This document shows, piece by piece, positions 47,442 to 56,122 of a stretch of DNA of 64,000 nt (positions are counted from its first letter, which is position 1; every line of letters starts with the position of its first letter). The notes under the pieces are model-generated. The model did not search any database. It had not been told where the DNA came from and was given only the letters and a program-made list of their open reading frames with translations. The stretch lies in contig NZ_VOHC01000033.1 of assembly GCF_007859275.1 (NCBI RefSeq), positions 62,001 through 126,000 of the forward strand, read 5' to 3'. Position numbers and translations under genes: made by a program. The DNA is from Planomicrobium sp. CPCC 101079 (GTDB lineage Bacteria; Bacillota; Bacilli; Bacillales_A; Planococcaceae).

Positions 47442-50111
47442 ATGTTTAATGTATCAGCTACTAGATTAACTTTATATGCATTTATTACAGCTATAGAAAC
47501 AGATATAAGAGAATTTATTAGAGAAAACACAAGTGGTCAAAATAAAGATATTTTATTTGATCAAAATCTTATAGAAAAATTGAAGAGTAGAGCTAAAAGA
47601 CATGATAATTTTGAAGAGAATTTAAATAATTTAATAGAATATCTTGATTTTGGAGATTGTATAAGTATTTTAAATAAATTTAAACCAATTTTTCCAAAAT
47701 CATTCATTAAAATACTTGAAAAATATTCAGCTGAATTAGAGAAGATAGTACCTATAAGAAATCGTGTGATGCATTCCAGACCTTTAGAATATAGTGATTT
47801 TCCAATAGTATCTGATTTTATGGATCAACTTAAAAATGATTTAATTAATTGGGTTAGCACTATTGATATTAAAAATAAGATTGCCAAAGATCCATCTACA
47901 ATTTTTGGAATTAAAATTCCAGAATTCATTGATGTAACTGATGACAAAATTTTAAACAATTTGCCTGCTGCTGAATTTGATGATACAGGGTTTATTGGCA
48001 GGGAAAATGATTTGAATATGATTAAGAAGAAAATATTGGGTAATTACCCTGTTATTTCGATTATTGGTGATGGTGGAATTGGTAAAACTGCTTTAACATT
48101 GAAATGTTTATATGATATTATAGACGATGCAAATCAACCTTTTGATGCTATCATTTGGATTTCTTTAAAAACAAAAACCTTAAATAACGGTGAGTTTGTT
48201 AATATAAAAAATACAATTTCTAGCACTTTGGAATTGTATCAAGAAATTAAAAATGTATTAATTGGAAAGAGTATTACTATCAATGATAGTGATAAAATTG
48301 TAGAAGAAATTCTTGAATATATGAAAGAATTTAGAACATTATTAGTTTTAGATAATTTGGAAAGTATTAATTCAGAATTGTTACGGGAATTTTTATTTAA
48401 TATACCATCTGGATCAAAAATATTAACTACTTCACGGATAGGTATTGGGGAATTTGAAGCTAGACATGTATTAGAAGGGTTAAATAAAAAAGAAAGAATC
48501 TTCTATATGAGAAGGTTAGCCCAAAATCATAAATTATATGACATTTTAAAGATGCAAGATGTACAATTGAATTCAATTTGTGAAAAATTACATTCTAATC
48601 CATTAGCAATAAAATGGCTAATTGCTAATTTAATGAAGGGAGCTCCAATTGAATCTATTCTTACAAATACAGAAAATTTAACATTTTACTGTATGTCTAA
48701 TGTTTATGATAAATTATCGAAAAATGCAAAAATAGTGCTTGATACCTTATTAATTTATAATAAGGATTGTAGTGATGCTGAATTAGCTTATCTTTTAGAA
48801 CTTGATTCTATTTTACATAGAAAAGCATTGAATGAATTAATGGCAACTAATATGATTCGAATGAGAACCATTGTCACTAATAATGAAAGGAAAAGCTTAT
48901 TCTCAATTACAGATTTTGCTAAAGAGTATCTTTATCAACACTGTAGACCTTCAAATGATGCATTTAAAATAGTAAAAAAGAGAATTAAGGATTTAAAGCT
49001 ACTGGGACAAAATTTATCAATTGATGTTGAAATAAATCCATTTAATCCTAAATCCATAACTTATAAAGCAAATACAGATCAAATTATTGCTGCTTATAAT
49101 CTTAAACAAGCATTAGGTTATTCTGCAAAGCAGGAATATGAAAAGGCATTTTCTTTAATAGATCGTTCTAAAGATATTGATCCTAATTATTTTGAAGTTT
49201 ATAAAATTTCAGCTTTTATCCATGCAAGTCATGGAGATTATTTTAAAGCAGATAATGAATATCAAACAGCTATTCAGTGTAATCCTGATCATGCATCTTT
49301 GTTATTTTTATATGCCGGTTTCAAAATGAGATATCTTGAGGATTTTGAGGAAGCACTTGAGTTAACTGTTCAAGCCGAAGAAATTGATACAGAGAACATA
49401 GATATTAAGATACAGAAAGCTCGTCTATATATGTTTTTAGGTAAATTTAAAGATTCTGAAGAAATTTTTAATAATCTTAGAGTATTATTAAGAGATATGC
49501 AAGGTAAAGAAAAAGTGATAACACTTGATTTATCAGCTGAGAATTTAAGGCGATGGTCAGAAATATTAATTAATGAAAATAGAGAAAATGAAGCTACTGA
49601 TATTTTAAAAAAGGCTGTAGAAATCTTGGAAGATTATCCTGCTCATGATAGAAAAATGCTGAAAACATTAACGAAAATAATTAAAACTCTTAGTTATATG
49701 TGTGAAAACGATAATAATGCTACAAATTTATTGAAAAATATTCTTCAGAAATTCAGTAATGAACTAAGAAATAGTAATAACCATAAAGATGTAAAACAAG
49801 CAATCGAGGCCATTTATCCACAATTATCAATTTATAATAGAAAACAGTTCGAACCATTTTTACAAGAAAGTGTAAGAGATTTAGCTAAAAAAGTATTAAA
49901 TGAAAATCAAGGATATATCGTGAGCAAAGCAAAATCATTTGCATTTATTTCAAACAATAAGTTTGAAAATGGTTTATTTGCTTTTTGGAAAGAATTTGTA
50001 GGTGAATTTGTCGACTTAAATATTGGTGATAAAGTGGAGTTTAAAGTAGGAGAAAGTGAGAAAGGGATATGTGCAATACAAGTAGAAAAAATTGAAAAAT
50101 TTACTACCTAA
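47442..50111 (+). CDS. HEPN-STAND NTPase-TPR protein with C-terminal cold-shock-like domain
   Basis: An 889-residue protein; AAGGAGG precedes ATG 47442. Residues about 1-140 form a helical HEPN-type domain with an R-x4-H motif (R106 to H111, RNRVMH), the catalytic signature of HEPN ribonucleases. A STAND/NB-ARC ATPase follows: FIGRE at 184-188, P-loop GDGGIGKT at 209-216, Walker B LLVLDN ending at N305, and TTSR at 329-332. Residues about 540-760 are TPR-like helical repeats. The last 65 residues resemble a cold-shock domain, with KSFAFI for RNP1 and a GDKVEFKV strand. This suggests a sensor that binds a trigger, oligomerises with ATP and cuts RNA. No partner gene is present. Att copies lie on both sides. 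Confidence 0.8.
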   Translation: MFNVSATRLTLYAFITAIETDIREFIRENTSGQNKDILFDQNLIEKLKSRAKRHDNFEENLNNLIEYLDFGDCISILNKFKPIFPKSFIKILEKYSAELEKIVPIRNRVMHSRPLEYSDFPIVSDFMDQLKNDLINWVSTIDIKNKIAKDPSTIFGIKIPEFIDVTDDKILNNLPAAEFDDTGFIGRENDLNMIKKKILGNYPVISIIGDGGIGKTALTLKCLYDIIDDANQPFDAIIWISLKTKTLNNGEFVNIKNTISSTLELYQEIKNVLIGKSITINDSDKIVEEILEYMKEFRTLLVLDNLESINSELLREFLFNIPSGSKILTTSRIGIGEFEARHVLEGLNKKERIFYMRRLAQNHKLYDILKMQDVQLNSICEKLHSNPLAIKWLIANLMKGAPIESILTNTENLTFYCMSNVYDKLSKNAKIVLDTLLIYNKDCSDAELAYLLELDSILHRKALNELMATNMIRMRTIVTNNERKSLFSITDFAKEYLYQHCRPSNDAFKIVKKRIKDLKLLGQNLSIDVEINPFNPKSITYKANTDQIIAAYNLKQALGYSAKQEYEKAFSLIDRSKDIDPNYFEVYKISAFIHASHGDYFKADNEYQTAIQCNPDHASLLFLYAGFKMRYLEDFEEALELTVQAEEIDTENIDIKIQKARLYMFLGKFKDSEEIFNNLRVLLRDMQGKEKVITLDLSAENLRRWSEILINENRENEATDILKKAVEILEDYPAHDRKMLKTLTKIIKTLSYMCENDNNATNLLKNILQKFSNELRNSNNHKDVKQAIEAIYPQLSIYNRKQFEPFLQESVRDLAKKVLNENQGYIVSKAKSFAFISNNKFENGLFAFWKEFVGEFVDLNIGDKVEFKVGESEKGICAIQVEKIEKFTT

Positions 50112-50262
50112 TTAAAAAAGATTTTCTATTAATAAAAACAACTTGTTCTTCCTATTTTTAGGAAAGGTTAGAGAACTATATGGTGTATTCTTAGGAGTTG
50201 TTTTTAATAATAGCTATAGTATCTTAAAAATATTAGTATTGCTGTGTTTCTTAAAGACTACT

Positions 50263-50284
50263 GTTCGACTCCCGCCGTCTCCAT
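50263..50284 (+). other. ssrA-type attachment site, copy B
   Basis: GTTCGACTCCCGCCGTCTCCATA repeats the core of copy A exactly. It follows the HEPN-STAND gene by about 150 bases and precedes a terminator hairpin and an integrase scar. It is therefore the boundary of elements B and C. Confidence 0.7.
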
Positions 50285-50310
50285 AATGAGATATCATAGA
50301 GTGTCATTGA

Positions 50311-50346
50311 ACGTCAAAATCCTTGATATACCAAGGGTTTTGGCGT
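50311..50346 (+). terminator. Terminator next to att copy B
   Basis: ACGTCAAAATCCTT pairs with AAGGGTTTTGGCGT, followed by TTTTT. The same hairpin in a slightly altered form follows att copy C at 58312. In the parental chromosome it probably terminates ssrA. Confidence 0.75.
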
Positions 50347-50377
50347 TTTTTGATGTCATGAAGTTTCATAGAATATC

Positions 50378-50515
50378 AAATAAACCTAGTCAAAAACCTA
50401 GTCAATATAGTCAAAGTATAGTCACGAATCGACTTATATCATAAAGTATTATTCAAATTTCTCTATGATTCCGGCCTTCGCTTTTTCGGTAACATGAGTG
50501 TAGATATCCATTGTC
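50378..50515 (-). pseudogene. Integrase 3'-end scar
   Basis: This stretch aligns to positions 1-148 of the window: the CCTAGTCAA block and the last codons of integrase 1 (ending at the TAGATATCCAT word that lies inside codons for the catalytic Tyr region). The rest of the integrase gene is gone; the sequence then switches abruptly to the coding sequence of a DMT exporter. A deletion has thus fused the end of an integrase to that gene. Confidence 0.75.
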
Positions 50516-51398
50516 TTTCGATATAGCCAGTGCCAAATAAAACGCCGGCTACGATGAACAAAAATCCGATCAACTGATCAGCGGTAATGGTTTCATTCAG
50601 AAAGAGAGCCGCGAATAGGAGGCCGAAAAAAGGCACGAAGTTATTGAACAAGGCGGTTTGTCCTGCACCGATCTGCTGAATTGCAGCATTGAAAACCATA
50701 TAGCCTGCCCCTGTAGCCACGATTCCTGACAGGAAAAACAGCACGTAGATAAATAACGGGGCAGAAGCCATTTTGCTGCCCCCGGTTGGCTCAGCTAGAA
50801 GGCTGACAATCAATAACCCAATCGATCCGGCCAGGTACATAATCGTTGTGACCTGTTTTGAATCCAGTGTCGCGGTCGCTTTTTTCACGAAGATGAAACT
50901 GATGGATTGAGCCAACATAGCACCGAATAAAATCCATTCTCCCAGGGAAAATTGCATGCTGCTGAAAGATCCGCCCTGGATAAAAAAGACGCCAGTTAAC
51001 GCGAGGATGAAACCCATACTCCGTAATTTTGTTAAATGTTCCCCTAAAAAGAACATGCCTAGTATAGCCGTTGTAAGCGGCACTAAGGCGAGAATCAAAG
51101 ATGCGCTCGAAGCATCAATCATGGTTAGCCCCGTTGCCATAAACGAGTGGTGCAGGATAACGCCAAACAGCATTCCGAGCAACGTATAGACCCATTCCCG
51201 TTTCGATAAACGACGAAGTGATTTTCCAATGATGATAACAAGTAAAGCCGTAATTCCAGCTAACATAATCCGGAATGCCGTCATGGTCTGAACCGGCAAT
51301 TCCTCGACCAACACTTTGATCAATACAATATTAAGTCCCCAAATCGCCGTGACAGAAAACACCAACCCGTAGGTCAGTAATAATCGTTTTTGATGCAT
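50463..51398 (-). CDS. EamA/DMT family exporter, C-terminus replaced by the scar
   Basis: A 311-residue drug/metabolite transporter with ten hydrophobic segments and two EamA repeats (for example LVFSVTAIWGLNIVLIKVL at the N-terminus and LFNNFVPFFGLLFAALFLNE in the second half). The start at 51398 is behind AAAGGAGG. The last 15 or so codons (after GTGYIER) are read from the integrase scar, so the natural C-terminus is lost. Loss of a short cytoplasmic tail may be tolerated. It is close to a deacylase gene and a divergent LysR gene, a usual context for amino acid exporters. Confidence 0.85.
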   Translation of the reverse strand: MHQKRLLLTYGLVFSVTAIWGLNIVLIKVLVEELPVQTMTAFRIMLAGITALLVIIIGKSLRRLSKREWVYTLLGMLFGVILHHSFMATGLTMIDASSASLILALVPLTTAILGMFFLGEHLTKLRSMGFILALTGVFFIQGGSFSSMQFSLGEWILFGAMLAQSISFIFVKKATATLDSKQVTTIMYLAGSIGLLIVSLLAEPTGGSKMASAPLFIYVLFFLSGIVATGAGYMVFNAAIQQIGAGQTALFNNFVPFFGLLFAALFLNETITADQLIGFLFIVAGVLFGTGYIERQWISTLMLPKKRRPES

Positions 51399-51497
51399 AC
51401 ACACACCTCCTTTGAATCTCCCGACGCAAAATCAGGAGTGGTCCATTCAGTCAGTCAAAGTTCTGTAAGTTTTACAACATTTTTTTATTTTTGAATT

Positions 51498-52061
51498 CTA
51501 TAATTCCATAATCGTCGGAATGTGGTCCGCATAAGGAAGGAAGCTATCAGTAATATCTTTGGTTCTGAGCTTCAGATAGCCGGTTGTCGTCCCGTCGCTG
51601 CAGCCATACCACTCCTTCGCCACTACTTCCCGGTCAATGACAACCTGCACTTGTTTGTCCATATCCATCAATACGCTGAATACAGTGGCAGCCCCGATTT
51701 TGACGCCCAACATACTTTCCATCAGTTCAGCAGGGGCGAAGGACACGCGTGAGATGCCGAGCGCATTGCTGAAGTTCTTGGAGTTGAAAGGCTTCCCGGC
51801 ATTTGTGATAAATAGATAAAATGCCGTCTTTTTGCTGTTGCAAAGGAAGAGAGTCTTCACCATTTCCATTTCCAGTTTCCGATTGATTTCTACACAGTCT
51901 TCCATCGAAATCGCTTCGTCTGTCTCCACTCGTTCATATGCAATCTGTAATTCGTCCAATGATTTATAAGCCTTTTCTTGCAGCGGGGATTTATATTTAG
52001 CTGGTGCCGTGGTCACTACATCGCTCACAAAAAACAATGTTTCTTCCCCTTCTTTCTTCAA
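51498..52061 (-). CDS. YbaK/ProX-type aminoacyl-tRNA deacylase (PrdX-like)
   Basis: The product of up to 187 residues belongs to the YbaK/PrdX domain family that hydrolyses mischarged tRNA or free aminoacyl esters. Landmarks are ISMEDCVEINRKL, VKTLFLCNSKKTAFYLFIT, the loop ALGISRVSFAP, GAATVFSVLMD and the C-terminal strand GYLKL. TTG 52061 is the longest start; a TTG or GTG about ten codons further in is possible. The GC-rich codons differ from the AT-rich genes of element A. It lies beside the EamA exporter gene and is divergent from the LysR regulator, which may control both. Confidence 0.85.
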   Translation of the reverse strand: MKKEGEETLFFVSDVVTTAPAKYKSPLQEKAYKSLDELQIAYERVETDEAISMEDCVEINRKLEMEMVKTLFLCNSKKTAFYLFITNAGKPFNSKNFSNALGISRVSFAPAELMESMLGVKIGAATVFSVLMDMDKQVQVVIDREVVAKEWYGCSDGTTTGYLKLRTKDITDSFLPYADHIPTIMEL

Positions 52062-52162
52062 TTTGATTTTTTCCTAGTAATAACATAACATGTGTTCATG
52101 CATAACAATAACGAATATTTAGCATGCTATCCATGACAAAAATGGATGAAAGGAGGACGGCC

Positions 52163-53035
52163 ATGAATATCCAAAAATACCTGGTATTTATGAAAGTAGT
52201 TGAGTTGGGGAGTTTTACAAAAGCTGCTGAAGCTTTGGACTATACGCAGTCGGGCATCAGCCGAATGATTCAAGATTTAGAAACGGAATGGAGGGTCTCA
52301 CTTTTTGAAAGAAGCCGTACCGGTATCAGTTTGACTTCAGATGGAATGAAGCTGCTTCCACAGGTAAAGCGGATTTGTAACGAACACGAAATGTTGTTGG
52401 CGCAAATAGATGATCTACATCATATGCAGACCGGAATGATTCGTGTTGGGACTTTCTCCAGCGTAGCAAGCCATTGGTTGCCGAACATGATTCGGGCTTT
52501 CAAGAAGGACTTCCCAAAAATCGAATTTGAATTTTTACTTGGGGACTATACGGAAATCGAAAGCTGGATTCTAACTGGACGTGTTGATTTCGGATTTGTC
52601 CGGCTGCCGGTAAAAACAGAACTTGAAACTATTTTTTTGGAGAAGGACCGGTTGTTGGCCGTGATTCCGGAAGATCATCCGCTTGCTTCTGCTGAAAAGT
52701 TTCCGTTGCAGGATCTGCAAAATAGTCCATTTATGTTACTGGAAAAAGGAGCCAAGGCAGAAGTGGCTGAAATTTTTGAGAAGCACCGAATCGTACCCCA
52801 GATTAATTTTACAACGTGGGATGACTACGCCATCCTGTCCATGGTGGAAAATGGGCTTGGGATCAGCATTTTGCCGGAATTGATTTTGCGGCGTATCCCG
52901 CACAAAATCAAAGCAATTGAGCTTGAAGTTCCTGCTTATCGAAATATCGGCATTGCCATGAGAGAACAAAAGTCCCTTTCCTTGGCCTGCAAACGATTTT
53001 TAGACTATTTATCTTACCGGAATGAAGAAGGGTAA
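52163..53035 (+). CDS. LysR family transcriptional regulator
   Basis: A 290-residue LysR-type regulator. AAAGGAGG lies before ATG 52163, which I prefer over the upstream in-frame Met at 52124. The N-terminal winged helix is classic (LGSFTKAAEALDYTQSGISR, then LFERSRTGISLTSDG). The rest is the periplasmic-binding-like effector domain (GTFSSVASHWLPNMI, DFGFVRLPV). It is divergent from the deacylase and exporter genes and probably activates or represses them in response to a small ligand. Confidence 0.9.
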   Translation: MNIQKYLVFMKVVELGSFTKAAEALDYTQSGISRMIQDLETEWRVSLFERSRTGISLTSDGMKLLPQVKRICNEHEMLLAQIDDLHHMQTGMIRVGTFSSVASHWLPNMIRAFKKDFPKIEFEFLLGDYTEIESWILTGRVDFGFVRLPVKTELETIFLEKDRLLAVIPEDHPLASAEKFPLQDLQNSPFMLLEKGAKAEVAEIFEKHRIVPQINFTTWDDYAILSMVENGLGISILPELILRRIPHKIKAIELEVPAYRNIGIAMREQKSLSLACKRFLDYLSYRNEEG

Positions 53036-53611
53036 TGAATTGCAGTAAAAGTGATTGATGAGAGTTTGTTATCAGTTTATATATGAAGGATTATAAGAAG
53101 TTGCTTAAATGCGGTAGGCTAGAAGAGGTTGTTCATAATATACGAGCCTTCCTTGGCCCTTTCTTTTCATTTGTAGAAGCTTTTTTGAGGTTTAGAGACT
53201 TTAAAATTCGAAAAAGATTTGGTACTATTTTTTATAGAGTATCAAACCAATAGAGTTGATGCTTCCTCTAGGATTGGATTGAATTGAATGGTTTTAGAGA
53301 GAAGGAATGGAGTCCGGAACAATGAAACCTAAGCCGTTGTACAGTGGCAGTATAAGGGAACGATTCAATTGTGTGGCCTTCAGATTTACAGCACTCTGCC
53401 GATCAAGGCAGAGGGCTTTTTTTATTTGTCTTCTGCAAGCTAATGTTGATTACCCCCTCAAGGGCATCACCGGTCAAACTGTTGCTTCATCCCGACCCCT
53501 CATTGTTGAAGTTGCCTGAAGACCAGCCTTTCCGGCGCTTCTCCTTTCTATTTGTCTTTCCTTCCTCTATACTGACCATACAACTAAAAATCCCCAAAAG
53601 GAGTCTGAGAG
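53036..53611. other. Intergenic region with a terminator, possibly a leader
   Basis: CTCTGCC at 53395-53401 pairs with GGCAGAG, followed by GCTTTTTTT, an intrinsic terminator about 190 bases before the MpsC gene. The 100 bases before it (from GGAGTCCGGAACAATG at 53308) look structured. A leader with an attenuator is conceivable, but I cannot match it to a known riboswitch family. Confidence 0.5.
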
Positions 53612-54310
53612 ATGACAAACGGCAAAACGGTCCAAACGGAGATTGAAGACTTCATCTCTTCTTTCCTGTCCCAGCAATTTGGCGAGCGTCCCCAATCTGT
53701 GCGTGTAGCCATTCGAAACCCTTTTATTGCCATCCAGCTTAGCGGCTTTTTACTTGCCAGTGAAAAAATGCTGTTGAAAAGACAGAAAGCGAAACAGGTG
53801 GGCGAAACAAGGGATCTCTTGCTGAACGCCGCCAAGCCTGAATTGTTCCGTGGGTTGACGAAAATCATAAAAAATGACGTCAAGGAAGTTTATGCCGATT
53901 GGAATTTTGAGCAAGAAAGCGGAATGCTGATTGGCGTGCTGGATGCGGAAGCAGATCCCGCGTCTTTCAACTTTCCAGAAGGTATAGATAAAGAATCTTT
54001 GCACGAAAAGGTCATTAGCATCAGTCAAAAAACGCAAAAAGTCCCCGATACCATCGAGAGCTATTGGCTTAATGACACGACGGTACTCATTGAACGGACC
54101 GGCATCATGGTGGATATCGAAAAAGAATTGATCAAAAACGGAGCGATTGAAGAACTGCGGTTGGCCAAGCGGCCGCTCGAACACCGCGTCATGGAATTTT
54201 TGAAGCTGGAACCTGTGCTGAAACAGGAAATCAGCGAATTGTTTGTCGACTGGAACTTCGAGGAGGACAAGTCGTATATGGTGTTCATTCTGGAAGCAAA
54301 ACCGGACTAG
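53612..54310 (+). CDS. MpsC (DUF2294) family protein, copy 1
   Basis: A 232-residue protein made of two DUF2294/MpsC-type domains (about residues 1-115 and 120-232). Each has an F-rich strand pattern and the end motif DWNFE. Family members in staphylococci belong to the MpsABC bicarbonate or cation system; MpsA and MpsB partners are absent from this window. AAAGGAG precedes the ATG. The next gene (54367) is a close paralogue, so the pair probably arose by duplication. It lacks a signal peptide or membrane segment, so it should act as a soluble partner. Confidence 0.8.
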   Translation: MTNGKTVQTEIEDFISSFLSQQFGERPQSVRVAIRNPFIAIQLSGFLLASEKMLLKRQKAKQVGETRDLLLNAAKPELFRGLTKIIKNDVKEVYADWNFEQESGMLIGVLDAEADPASFNFPEGIDKESLHEKVISISQKTQKVPDTIESYWLNDTTVLIERTGIMVDIEKELIKNGAIEELRLAKRPLEHRVMEFLKLEPVLKQEISELFVDWNFEEDKSYMVFILEAKPD

Positions 54311-54366
54311 GCAGTGCAAGAACTTCTCTTCCGATAGGACGAAAAAATTATGGAAGGACGTTAGGG

Positions 54367-55065
54367 ATGTCAACAGAAAAAACGATTCAGACAGAGATCG
54401 GCAGCTATATTTCCACCGTGCTGCGGCAGCATTTTGGCAAAGGGCCAACCTCTGTGTACGTTACCCTCAACCGGCCGTTCATCACGGTCCATTTCCGGGG
54501 ATTTTTATTGCCGATGGAAGCGAATCTACTAAAGCAAAACGAAACAAAACGGGTATTGGAAACAAGGGACCTCATGATGGAGGATTTGAAACCGGCAATT
54601 ATTCAAGGACTTAAGAGAGTGGCGGCACTTGAGGTGAAGGAACTGTATGCCGACTGGAACCTCGAAAAGAAAACGGGAATGATCATCGCCGTGCTGGATG
54701 AGGAACTGGATGAAAACGTCTTAAAATGGCCAGACGGTCTGGATGAAAAGGCTTTTCGGGAACAGCTCGAGCAGGCAAGCAACAAAGCAGAAAAAATACC
54801 TGGCCGCACCGAAACGTACTGGCTAAGCGACCGGACGGTATTGGTCCGGCGTTCTGAGATTCTGATCCGGATTGAAAAAGCATTGATCCGCAATGGCTTT
54901 ACGGAAGAACTGAAAATCGCCAAACGGCCATTGGAGCATGAAGTTCTGCAGGAGGTTCAGCTTGAGGCTGCCTTAAACCGCAGGATCAGCGAGACGTTCC
55001 TGGATTGGAACTTCGATACGGATGTGAGTTATATCGTATTTCTTTTGGAACCCAATCACCCCTAA
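54367..55065 (+). CDS. MpsC (DUF2294) family protein, copy 2
   Basis: Also 232 residues, with the same two-domain layout. KRPLEHEVL and ADWNLEKKTGM match KRPLEHRVM and ADWNFEQESGM of copy 1. AAGGACG precedes the ATG, 57 bases after the first copy's stop. Several segments near the N-terminus (QTEIGSYISTVLRQHFGK) are close to those of copy 1. Tandem duplication with equal lengths suggests that they form a heteromer or that one is being redirected. Confidence 0.8.
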   Translation: MSTEKTIQTEIGSYISTVLRQHFGKGPTSVYVTLNRPFITVHFRGFLLPMEANLLKQNETKRVLETRDLMMEDLKPAIIQGLKRVAALEVKELYADWNLEKKTGMIIAVLDEELDENVLKWPDGLDEKAFREQLEQASNKAEKIPGRTETYWLSDRTVLVRRSEILIRIEKALIRNGFTEELKIAKRPLEHEVLQEVQLEAALNRRISETFLDWNFDTDVSYIVFLLEPNHP

Positions 55066-55414
55066 AGGAAATCACCTGGACCGAACGTGAACAATCAGTT
55101 AAACTGTCCACTCAACACGCCGGCTTTTTTATAGAGGTCATTATATAATCGCTAAAAATAGCTTTGTCTTCTGGGAGTTGTCGAGATTGAAGGTCAACTT
55201 TATTGCAGATACACGATTGATAAAAAAGAATGAAAAAAAAGTCCCTCATACAGATTGCCGGTTTAGATAGATAGCGAGTATAGCCATTTCCTTTTGATGT
55301 AGATGCATTTAATCTACTGAAAGCCTATTTTTCATTTATCAAAATGCGAGTAGAAGTGATATGATACATTGAAATAAATTCATGGCAAGTTCATAACGAG
55401 AAGAGGTATGATAC
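55066..55414. other. Intergenic region
   Basis: No gene is seen in these 350 bases. A possible terminator (GCCGGCTTTTTT near 55121) and AT-rich promoter-like sequence before the lipoprotein gene are all I can name. Confidence 0.3.
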
Positions 55415-55930
55415 ATGAAGTTCAAAATGCTTCTCCTTTTATTGATTTCTGCAATTGCCATCTCAGGCTGCGGAACCGATAAAGCGAGTGGATCTACTAC
55501 TTTATTGAATCAAGATCAACAAGAAGTAACCTTCCCGCAGGAAAAACCGACTCTTTTTTTCTTTATCACGACATACACCTGAAGCCATTGCCAACAGCAA
55601 CTGGTCCAGTTGCATGAAAATATAGAAGTCTTAAAAGGGTTGGATGTTAATACCTATATCGTTAGCGGCGATACGCCGGAGCAACAGCTTCAATTGTATA
55701 CAGCATTGAAGGAAAAGTACGGAGAAAGCCTTCCTTTCGTCTCGGATCCGGATCTGAAAATTATTGACTTGCTCAATATGAAAAACGGAGATGTGGCGTA
55801 CAGGGGATATGGAATGTTAGATACCGATGGCACCGTCGTATTCAATGAAGCCAACGACCTGTGGGGAGAGGAATTGCCTCAAACGATGGAAAAAATTAAT
55901 GAGGAATACAATAAACTTTCTGGAAAATAA
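55415..55930 (+). CDS. Thioredoxin-fold lipoprotein with in-frame UGA in a UxxC motif (candidate selenoprotein)
   Basis: ATG 55415 behind AGAGG opens a 172-codon frame interrupted only by TGA at 55580-55582 (codon 56). The first 19 residues are a lipoprotein signal peptide (MKFKMLLLLLISAIAISGC; lipobox ISGC, Cys19). The rest is an AhpC/TlpA-type redoxin. The strand LFFFITTYT precedes the UGA, which stands exactly where the first Cys of the redox motif belongs (UGA-S-H-C59). The C-terminal 110 residues are intact. A hairpin (55597-55613) with GGU in its loop lies 20 bases past the UGA and looks like a bacterial SECIS element. The alternative is a nonsense mutation, which would leave only a dead 55-residue fragment. 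The sequence alone cannot decide. Confidence 0.6.
55597..55613 (+). promoter_or_regulatory. SECIS-like hairpin after the UGA codon
   Basis: GCAACT at 55597-55602 pairs with AGTTGC at 55608-55613 around the loop GGTCC. The distance from UGA to GGU is 20 bases; as I recall, E. coli fdhF has 18. The GGU-type apical loop is required for SelB binding in that model. Confidence 0.5.
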
Positions 55931-55941
55931 CAGGAAAAACC

Positions 55942-55965
55942 AAAACTGCAGTTTCCTGCAGTTTT
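55942..55965 (+). terminator. Terminator of the lipoprotein gene
   Basis: AAAACTGCA and TGCAGTTTT form a nine-pair stem around GTTTCC, with a T-run after it, 12 bases past the lipoprotein stop. Confidence 0.8.
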
Positions 55966-56056
55966 TTATTTTCTTTCATATGTTTTGATAATAATAATTT
56001 TTTATTTATAAAGTTCTAACATACAGGGCAAGGGATTAATAGTTTAACCAATATAA

Positions 56057-56112
56057 AAAAGCTGAACTTGTCTCATAGGTGAGTGACAGGCAAGTAGGAG
56101 CTCAGCTTTTTG
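56057..56112 (-). terminator. Terminator of the CHRD gene
   Basis: AAAAAGCTGA and TCAGCTTTTT pair around a long loop; the hairpin lies just past the minus-strand CHRD stop. Confidence 0.65.
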
Positions 56113-56122
56113 GAGAAATTGC

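Noticed and set aside
53308-53430. A known riboswitch before the MpsC gene
   Set aside because: The leader and terminator are suggestive, but I could not match conserved core words of GEMM, T-box, fluoride, guanidine or THF riboswitches.
53750-54448. Long minus-strand frame of 232 residues opposite the MpsC genes
   Set aside because: It is a shadow of the plus-strand genes, whose family and ribosome sites are clear.
55580-55582. Genome-wide recoding of UGA as tryptophan
   Set aside because: Several intact genes in the window end in TGA and their products have normal lengths, so UGA is a real stop here.
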